Assembly: GCA_009746045.1 (NCBI GenBank)
Contig: RPFO01000167.1
Location: 1,543,659-1,607,658 of the forward strand
From: Mesostigma viride
Taxonomy: Eukaryota; Streptophyta; Mesostigmatophyceae; Mesostigmatales; Mesostigmataceae
DNA length: 64,000 bases
Direction: 5' to 3'
Shown one piece after another: positions 58,501-64,000 of this stretch. The notes beneath the pieces were generated by a model. It made no database searches. It saw only the letters and a program-made list of their open reading frames with translations, and was not told the DNA's origin. The stretch's first letter is position 1, and every line of letters begins with the position of its first letter. The translations under genes were made by a program, and so were the position numbers.

Positions 58501-61500
58501 AACACAAGGGTAAGGTAACAATAAGGTACGTCACGAGAGAGGTACTGGGTTAGTCAATAACACGAGGATAAGGTAACTATAAGGTAAGGTAACAATAAGG
58601 TAAGTCACGAGAGAGGTACTGGGTTAGTCAATAACACAAGGATAAGGTAACTATAAGGTAAGGTAACAATAAGGTAAGTCACGAGAGAGGTACTGGGTTA
58701 GTCAATAACACGAGGGTAAGGTAACTATAAGGTAAGGTAACAATAAGGTAAGTCACGAGAGAGGTACTGGGTTAGTCAATAACACGAGGGTAAGGTAACT
58801 ATAAGGTAAGGTAACAATAAGGTAAGTCACGAGAGAGGTACTGGGTTAGTCAATAACACGAGGGTAAGGTAACTATAAGGTAAGGTAACAATAAGGTAAG
58901 TCACGAGAGAGGTACTGGGTTAGTCAATAACACGAGGATAAGGTAACTATAAGGTAAGGTAACAATAAGGTAAGTCACGAGAGAGGTACTGGGTTAGTCA
59001 ATAACACAAGGATAAGGTAACAATAAGGTAAGGTAACAATAAGGTAAGTCACGAGAGAGGTACTGGGTCAGTCAATAACACGAGGGTAAGGTAACTATAA
59101 GGTAAGGTAACAATAAGGTAAGTCACGAGAGAGGTACTGGGTTAGTCAATAACACGAGGATAAGGTAACAATAAGGTAAGGTAACAATAAGGTAAGTCAC
59201 GAGAGAGGTACTGGGTTAGTCAATAACACGAGGGTAAGGTAACTATAAGGTAAGGTAACAATAAGGTAAGTCACGAGAGAGGTACTGGGTTAGTCAATAA
59301 CACGAGGGTAAGGTAACTATAAGGTAAGGTAACAATAAGGTAAGTCACGAGAGAGGTACTGGGTTAGTCAATAACACAAGGGTAAGGTAACAATAAGGTA
59401 AGTCACGAGAGAGGTACTGGGTTAGTCAATAACACAAGGGTAAGGTAACTATAAGGTAAGGTAACAATAAGGTAAGTCACGAGAGAGGTACTGATAAGGT
59501 AAGTCAGTAGAAAGGCAAGGTAAGTTGATAACACAGGGAAGGGGGGGGGGAAATAGACATGAGACCATAGGACCGAAATAGAGGGCAGGGTGAAGATTTG
59601 CGGCCAAAACAAAAGGGAGGCGGAGGAAACCCGGTAACAGGTAAAATTTAAATATTTAGCAGCATCACTACCAGCAATACCTTGAGGTTGCCCGTGGCCG
59701 CGTACAGCTTGCCCTCGTGCGACACTGACAGGCTGACCGAGCTCATGGGGCCCAGGTGCCACACCAGATGCCCCTGGCTGTGCAATCCCAGCTGGCGCGT
59801 CCACCCCACGCCCAGCCCCAGCGCCGATGTCAGGCCCTCGCCTTCCTCCCGGCCCGCAAAGTCGTAGGAGACCAGCACCTCGGCTTTGGAGTGCGCTGAC
59901 ACCTGCCTGCGGGTCGGGGCAAGGAAGTCATTTTGGACGGGGCGGCGCCACAGGAACCGGAAAGTAAGAAACTGCTTACTTTAGAAAAATATATATTGAA
60001 AATCACTAAAAAAAGAACGAACTCACTCCCCATCAGGACGGGCTTCATTCAGCGCCAAGCACTCTAGAACATGCCAGACTGTGTTTGGAACTGTGAAGGC
60101 ACCTAGAAGCAGCACATGGCCGGCGGAAGCTGGTTCCACAGCCATTTGTTGCCTACCACTTAGAAGCAGCCCTAAGCCACCCTTTATCATGTACAACGTT
60201 TACACCTGATTGATCGTTTACAGCTTACCAGCAACCTTGAGTGACACTTTGACCGTTTACAACTTACCAGCAACCCTGAGTGACACTTTGACCGTTTAAC
60301 AAGCATAAGCAACACTCATGCATGCAAAGTCACTCTTGCTGGAAAAAGAAATCAATGATAAAATTGCTTCATTATGTTGTGTGAGTGCGTGCTAGTGCAT
60401 GTTTATTGGTAATGAAGTATGTACACAGATGACAGCATACGGAGAGATCATGAATCCATGAAATAAAAAATGCCAAGCCACTGGCAGTCAGTGCACGGCT
60501 GCACGCTGCTTCTTCTGCCATGCAACAAAGCATGGAAAGGTACAGAATGTACTTAAAACGAAAAAATCAGCAAATAAATAAACAAAATCAGCTGGCGAAG
60601 TTCAAAACATGATGAATCTAAGTTGCCCTGGCCCCTGCAATAATAACATTCGCTAATCGGGCTATGATCCGTACCTCTCGAAATGGCCCGATAGAACCGT
60701 GTCTGGCGCCGATTGGAACGTCAATTCCATCGCTGACACCGCGGAGCACTGCCGCTTCCATGCGAAGAGCATCCCGCCCCGGCCCATGCTCCCCTTGGAC
60801 ACCACGTTGTAGCCCATCACGCCCACGTCCTTCTTGCTCAGCGGCAAGCTCATGTTGCCCGACATGATCAGGCTGGGAGGGAGGGCGGGAGGGCGGGAAA
60901 CGGGAAAAGGAAGAGGACATTTGGATGGAAAGAAGTGAAGAAAACGTAAGAAGGGGGGTGGGCGTGTGTGGGGGGTTCATTGTGCCATCAGGATCCACAT
61001 GATGAAGGATCGACTTAGTCAGGGATAAGAAGAGGGGTTGGTGCGGCTGCCAGGATTCCCTGGTGACCATGAGGAGTGCTGGGTACAACGACGAGGCTGA
61101 CAAAGCCAACTATGTGAACCCAAAAGCCAGGGTCAAAAGGTATTAGTGAGGACATGGAAAGGACGGGACAAAAGGGGTCACTTTGCCCAGTTGTAGAAGA
61201 CAGCTCTAGAAGACAGTTCTGGAAGACAGCTCTAGAAGACGATTCTAGAAAACGGCTCTAGCGGACAGTTCTGGAGGACAGATCTAGAAGACAGGTCCAG
61301 AGGGTCCGCGAGACGAAGGCCATGCGGACGAATGGGCACGATAGGGCAGGGATTTTGGGGGGCGGGAAATGACTGCTGTTACCGGCACTGGTGAAGGGGG
61401 GCGGGGAATACCCGTTATTACCGGCACTGGTGAAGGGGGGCGGGGAGTACCCGTCATTACCGGCACTGGTGAAGGGGGCGGGGAGTACCCGTTATTACCG

Positions 61501-63932
61501 GCACTGGTGAAGGGGGCGGGGAGTACCCGTTATTACCGGCACTGGAGAAGGGGGCGGGGAGTACCCGTTATTACCGGCACTGGTGAAGGGGGGCGGGGAG
61601 TACCCGTTATTACCGGCACTGGTGAAGGGGGGCGGGGAGTACCCGTTATTACCGGCACTGGTGAAGGGGGGCGGGGAGTACCCGTTATTACCGGCACTGG
61701 TGAAGGGGGGCGGGGAGTACCCGTTGTTACCGGCACTGGTGAAGGGGGGCGGGGAATTACTGTTATTACCGGCACTGGTGACAAGCCAGGGGCAGGCAAC
61801 GGCACAGTAGCACCAATGCCAGCGACTTGTCACTATCGTTCGGCAATCGGGGGGGTAGTCCCACTGCAACTGTCTCCTAGCCGGTGCGCGGTAACGCATG
61901 CTCCGCTGGTCCCAGCTCGCCAGCCCCAGCCAAGCCCCTGGTTCCCTCGGCAGGTAGGGCACCTCTGCCGTAGGGGCACCTGTGCCGTAGGGCACCTCTG
62001 CCGTGGGGGCACCTGTGCCGTAGGGCACCTCTGCCGTGGGGGAAACCCTCTGCCCGATTAACATGCCGATTTACTAGTAATGGAAACGGGCGGGAAGAAG
62101 TCGAACAGGTGGAAACAGAGCGTGTGTCCTGCCCGTTGGCCACTTGAAGTAAACGGCTCCTTTCCTCAGCACCCACCTCTGCATGACCGGTTGCGGCCGC
62201 GCCACCCTCCTCCCCTGGCCCCCCAGCAGGTGTCGACCCCCCACGACCATGACCCCCGCGTCCTGCAGCGTGCGGAGCGCATGCTCGACCTCGGGCGCCA
62301 GCTGGCGCTGCTGCTGCGATGAAGATGCTGATGCTGATGAGGAGGAAGACTCCGGCTGCTGCAGCTGGCCACCCCCCAGCCGCTGTGCCAACAGCGCCGC
62401 GAGGCCTTGACCCCGGCTGTCGTCGTTGCGGGTGTCAGCATCGGCGTCGGTGTCTCGGCCTACCGCGTGCGCGGCCATGCGGAGGAGGTTGGGGAGGGAC
62501 AGGCCACAGATGGTGGTCAGGTGGTGGTCGATGTGGGCCTCCGCCTGGTTGGGGGCAGGGGGGGGAGTTGGCGGGGGAAGTGGGGGGGGGGGTAGATGTG
62601 TGTGTGTGGGGGGGGGGGGCGGGGGGAATAGATGCGGGTGGCCATGGGGAAGGGGTGGGGGAAGGGTGGCCATGACCATGGTGAAGTGTGATGGTGTTAG
62701 TGCTATCTTCGTAGAGATGGCATTGATGCGATGGCATCGGGAGTATGGTCACATGCGATAGTACTGTTCTTTAGAACGGTGACGGATGGCCGCGGTTTGC
62801 AGCAGTGACAGCACAGCCACATTATGAAGAAGTAGACTTTCGTAGCTTCGGTTCCCACACCTGCATGTTGGGTTTGCATTGCTTGCTCGTGCCAGATTCC
62901 GCGTAGCGTGCATGCAGGACTGCACCAACAGTATACTGAATATACTCTTTAAGTATACGGAATACACTCTTGTAGTATATGGAATACACTCTTGAAGTAT
63001 ATGGAATATACTCTTGAAGTATACTGAATATACTCTTTCAATCCTATGTATGGGTCTGTACTAGGTTGAACTATAGTCAACACAGACCTCAGTGACCCAA
63101 GTTAAGCCGTGATTCGCTTAAGTCCACTGACAACAAACCAACGTACATCATCCATGACTGTACCCGACAGACGGCATCATTGACTGAACCTGTTACCCAC
63201 TCCCATCACCTCTACTGCGTGGCAACCACCGTGGACTACTGGATACACTCTTGAGTACTGTGGCCACACCAACTTGCACTCACAGGAGATACTATCCCAT
63301 GTCACCCAGAGAAGGTTCGTGGGAAATTCGTACAGTCTACAGTAGATGTGACCCAGAGAAACTTCATGGAAAAATATATTATAGATAGTAGTAGACGTAC
63401 TTGCTTGCGCTCCGCCTGCTTTCGCAGCTTCTCGAACGCCTCCCGGATCTCCTCCCGGGTGCGCAGGTGCTCTCCCACCGCAAGACCGGACGTGACGCCC
63501 TCCATTCCGTACAAGTCGTACAGGTCACGCTTGGCGGGGTCGGTGAGGATCTGCACGGATGCAGTCGATTGTTCCCCACGAGGGTTGCCAACAGTGCAGC
63601 AGATAAGCCGCCGATGCACATCTAAGCAGAATGCACGGATGCAGCATGCACGGAATCCCGTCTCTCACGTAAAACCCTGCCACACTTGCGAACAGCCCCG
63701 GAGACGTAAGTACACAAACCGGGCTGCTACCCACCTCGTATGCATCCTTAATTTTATTGAAATGCTTGTTTGCATGGCCCCTCAGCTCCTCTGACGTGTG
63801 CTTGTCGGGGTGATACGTCTGAGCCAGGCTCCGGTATGCACGCTTGATTTGCTCAGTGCTCGCATTTCTGGGTACATTCAACACGGCGTAAAGGTCCGTC
63901 TCGTCAGCGGATGAGCCCGCCAAGCTCCCCAT
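28503..63932 (-). CDS. DNAJC11/OWL1-like J-domain protein, complete, ten exons
   Basis: Minus-strand join: 63932-63735, 63550-63401, 62544-62177, 60872-60675, 59906-59681, 32426-32338, 31788-31566, 30929-30354, 29412-29305, 28577-28503; 736 residues. The N-terminal J domain (LYAVLNV, HPD at 41-43, LYDLYG near 80) should stimulate an Hsp70 ATPase. The rest matches the DNAJC11 beta-rich core and the C-terminal domain, ending [22 protein letters not shown] then VTVEDGEELLLPQ. Animal DNAJC11 works at mitochondrial membranes with MICOS; Arabidopsis OWL1 acts in very-low-fluence light responses. Which role applies here is unknown. It is about 190 residues longer than OWL1 because of inserts in exons 3 and 8. 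All nine junctions keep phase. An upstream in-frame ATG at 63986 would add 18 residues. Intron 5 is 27 kb. Confidence 0.9.
28823..29011. repeat. 63-bp tandem repeat, 3 copies
   Basis: TGCGGGAAATAGCATTCACT recurs at 28823, 28886 and 28949. The copies look identical. The 21-codon period leaves open frames on both strands. Confidence 0.96.
29032..29227. repeat. 49-bp tandem repeat, 4 copies
   Basis: CGACATCCCACCACCTTCCA recurs at 29032, 29081, 29130 and 29179, an exact 49-bp period with near identity. Confidence 0.96.
29305..29412 (-). CDS. DNAJC11-like exon 9
   Basis: 108 nt, phase 0, acceptor CGTCAG, donor AAG|GTGAGG. It encodes [20 protein letters not shown] then [16 protein letters not shown], the most diagnostic DNAJC11/OWL1 block. 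Confidence 0.93.
29413..30353 (-). other. DNAJC11-like intron 8
   Basis: This is a 941-nt intron, donor GTGGGT at 30353. A TTTCCCAGCTCGGGG motif occurs twice (29651-29670, 29754-29770). The 216 nt next to the donor repeat fragments such as CACCCGCAGCTGGCC and AGTGCATGCACC. No gene was seen. Confidence 0.65.
30354..30929 (-). CDS. DNAJC11-like exon 8 with poly-acidic and poly-Gly insert
   Basis: 576 nt, phase 0, acceptor ACGCAG, donor CGG|GTGGGT. It begins RFVLRPLARWRRLQRRQEL (post-membrane basic helix of the family), then a charged helix, ALLILSATFGNL, a large insert (Ser-rich, Asp/Glu run near 30600, about 18 glycines from a CCA-type repeat at 30498-30552, Arg-rich), and the conserved LPFPTLDVTIPLQFMV. 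The insert is not found in family members I know. Confidence 0.88.
30930..31565 (-). other. DNAJC11-like intron 7
   Basis: This is a 636-nt intron, donor GTGAGG. No repeat array was seen. CTCACCTTGG-like copies of the donor context occur at 31320, 31380 and 31470, suggesting old tandem duplication of the donor region. Confidence 0.65.
31566..31788 (-). CDS. DNAJC11-like exon 7
   Basis: 223 nt, acceptor TGCCAG, donor AAG|GTGAGG. It encodes NGMSLEAGCNRRLSKEST, then GILWKLRFHAGSYKFTFPI and a hydrophobic stretch (LVSAYLLPALAVAA). It corresponds to OWL1's GIFWKVELHRG region and following hydrophobic segment. Confidence 0.93.
31789..32337 (-). other. DNAJC11-like intron 6
   Basis: This is a 549-nt intron, donor GTACGT at 32337, acceptor CCAG. 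It shows a C run at 32318-32329 on the plus strand next to the donor. Nothing else was recognised. Confidence 0.65.
32338..32426 (-). CDS. DNAJC11-like exon 6
   Basis: 89 nt, acceptor GGCCAG, donor AAC|GTACGT, leaving in phase 2. It encodes VGMDVTGATGSVYRKLTKK then VTATLTAKLT. It is the first exon after the 27-kb intron and joins in frame to both neighbours. Confidence 0.88.
32427..59680 (-). other. DNAJC11-like intron 5, 27,254 nt
   Basis: The donor is AAG|GTATTG at 59680 and the acceptor is GGCCAG ending at 32427. Almost the whole intron is one minisatellite array. About 185 nt remain unique at the donor side and about 55 nt at the acceptor side. Exons on either side encode adjacent strands of the same domain and join in phase 0. 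Confidence 0.88.
32483..59494. repeat. Giant intronic minisatellite, 58/74-bp units, roughly 400 copies
   Basis: The unit is GTCACGAGAGAGGTACTGGG, then TTAGTCAATAACAC, then a purine/T tail. The 74-bp form has two, and the 58-bp form one, of a 16-bp sub-repeat GGTAACWATAAGGTAA. Single-base variants recur (CACAAGG or CACGAGG, GGGTAAGG or GGATAAGG, CTAT or CAAT, GGTAAGTC or GGTACGTC, ATAGCAC). Homogeneity is extreme over 27 kb. Degenerate remnants extend to about 59540. Confidence 0.98.
59681..59906 (-). CDS. DNAJC11-like exon 5
   Basis: 226 nt, acceptor CCGCAG, donor AAG|GTATTG. It encodes QVSAHSKAEVLVSYDF, GVGWTRQLGLHSQGHL and SHEGKLYAATGNLK. TRQL and the following strand align with OWL1's WTRQL region. 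The GCAG| acceptor was chosen over the next GCAG because it preserves frame and gives RQVSAHS, like OWL1 RQLTIHS. Confidence 0.92.
59907..60674 (-). other. DNAJC11-like intron 4
   Basis: This is a 768-nt intron, donor GTACGG. It contains a 39-bp direct repeat twice (about 60219-60296, with TTACCAGCAACC). It is AT-rich. Nothing else was recognised. Confidence 0.65.
60675..60872 (-). CDS. DNAJC11-like exon 4
   Basis: 198 nt, acceptor CTCCCAG, donor AG|GTACGG, phase 2 at both ends. It encodes LIMSGNMSLPLSKKDVGVMG, then GRGGMLFAWKRQCSAVSAME and DTVLSGHFER. It matches OWL1's QLSKDD...[20 protein letters not shown] block. Confidence 0.93.
61192..61305. repeat. 13-bp minisatellite, about 8 copies
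   Basis: The unit resembles TCTAGAAGACAGT, with TCTGGAAGACAGC and TCTAGAAAACGGC variants. It is moderately degenerate. Confidence 0.85.
61369..61780. repeat. 39-bp minisatellite, about 10-11 copies
   Basis: The unit contains GGCACTGGTGAAGGGGGGCG then GGGAGTACCCGTTATTACC. The 13-codon period gives TGTGEGGRGVPVI frames. Two copies lose one G, and one has GAGAAG. Confidence 0.96.
61949..62042. repeat. 33-bp tandem repeat (16+17 bp), about 2.8 copies
   Basis: GGGCACCTCTGCCGTA alternates with GGGGCACCTGTGCCGTA. Confidence 0.9.
62177..62544 (-). CDS. DNAJC11-like exon 3 with low-complexity insert
   Basis: 368 nt, acceptor AACCAG, donor AG|GTGGGT, phase 0 in and phase 2 out. It starts AEAHIDHHLTTICGLSLPNL, aligning with OWL1's AHFQPTGSILFNLSVPHFL. 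An 80-residue insert rich in Asp, Gln and a Ser run follows, then VEHALRTLQDAGVMVVGG. Accepted because it joins both neighbours in frame; the insert's function is unknown. Confidence 0.8.
62545..63400 (-). other. DNAJC11-like intron 2
   Basis: This is an 856-nt intron, donor GTACGT at 63400. Positions 62549-62640 are G-rich on the plus strand and so form a long C-rich tract before the exon 3 acceptor. A 22-bp AT-rich array lies at 62932-63040. Confidence 0.75.
62932..63040. repeat. 22-bp AT-rich tandem repeat, about 5 copies
   Basis: The unit resembles AGTATATGGAATACACTCTT plus GA, with single-base variation. Each unit contains GTATAC or GTATAT. Confidence 0.9.
63401..63550 (-). CDS. DNAJC11-like exon 2
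   Basis: 150 nt, phase 0, acceptor GTGCAG, donor CAA|GTACGT. It encodes ILTDPAKRDLYDLYGMEG, the end of the J domain and the plant-type YDLYGMEG motif, then SGLAVGEHL and a charged helix EIREAFEKLRKQAERKQ. Confidence 0.95.
63551..63734 (-). other. DNAJC11-like intron 1
   Basis: This is a 184-nt intron, GTGGGT...GTGCAG. It is the shortest intron in the window and has no repeat. Confidence 0.8.
63735..63932 (-). CDS. DNAJC11-like exon 1 (J domain)
   Basis: 198 nt from ATG at 63932-63930 to GAG at donor GTGGGT. It encodes DLYAVLNVPRNASTEQIKRA, helix II, the HPDK loop and KIKDAYE. It lies 68 bp from the window edge, so the promoter is outside. An in-frame ATG at 63986 is possible but less like family N-termini. 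Confidence 0.94.
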
Positions 63933-64000
63933 GGCGCAAGGAACACGCAATACCCCTGTCCGAATCCCTTTATCAGCCTTCTGCACTTAGCAGCTGCGCA

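Larger units (their letters stand above)
60873..62176 (-). other. DNAJC11-like intron 3 with several minisatellites
   Basis: This is a 1,304-nt intron, donor GTGGGT at 62176. It holds a 13-bp array, a 39-bp array and a 33-bp array, in that order on the plus strand. Confidence 0.75.

Overview
This is nuclear DNA from a eukaryote, most likely a flagellated green alga. Three observations point that way. All genes are split by GT-AG introns. A J-domain gene matches the plant/green-algal OWL1 form of DNAJC11 (it has the FCDPCP..PKQL block). It sits beside a polycystin-type channel, a family kept by ciliated lineages. I cannot name the species. There are no bacterial features (operons, ribosome binding sites, CRISPR).

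Layout. (1) 1-14504, minus strand: the 5' part of an ankyrin-repeat gene running off the left edge. It has an N-terminal exon, eight complete repeat exons and one cut exon, nearly all exactly 99 nt and phase 0, so one exon encodes one ankyrin repeat. Its 6.2-kb third intron holds two blocks of a 22-bp satellite split by a two-copy unclassified element. (2) 14505-16462: a divergent intergenic/promoter region with a perfect 120-bp tandem duplication carrying a TATA box in each copy. (3) 16463-26379, plus strand: a seven-exon polycystin/PKD2-like cation channel of about 785 residues, with a Leu where the family's filter Asp usually sits. Three of its introns end in long AG-free tandem repeats. 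(4) 26380-28502: convergent intergenic DNA. (5) 28503-63932, minus strand: a complete ten-exon DNAJC11/OWL1-like gene, 736 residues by my splice model. Its fifth intron is 27,254 nt, and about 27.0 kb of that is a single 58/74-bp minisatellite of roughly 400 units.

The genes share no obvious pathway. The remarkable content is in the introns. Almost every long intron carries its own private tandem repeat, and several arrays seem tied to splice-site architecture. The giant array ends on what looks like the host intron's real branch point. Three polycystin introns have AG-free repeats filling the branch point-to-acceptor zone. One of those minisatellites looks derived from the exon it precedes. 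Exon models were made by eye from frame continuity, GT-AG borders and recalled family similarity. They have not been checked by search or RNA data.
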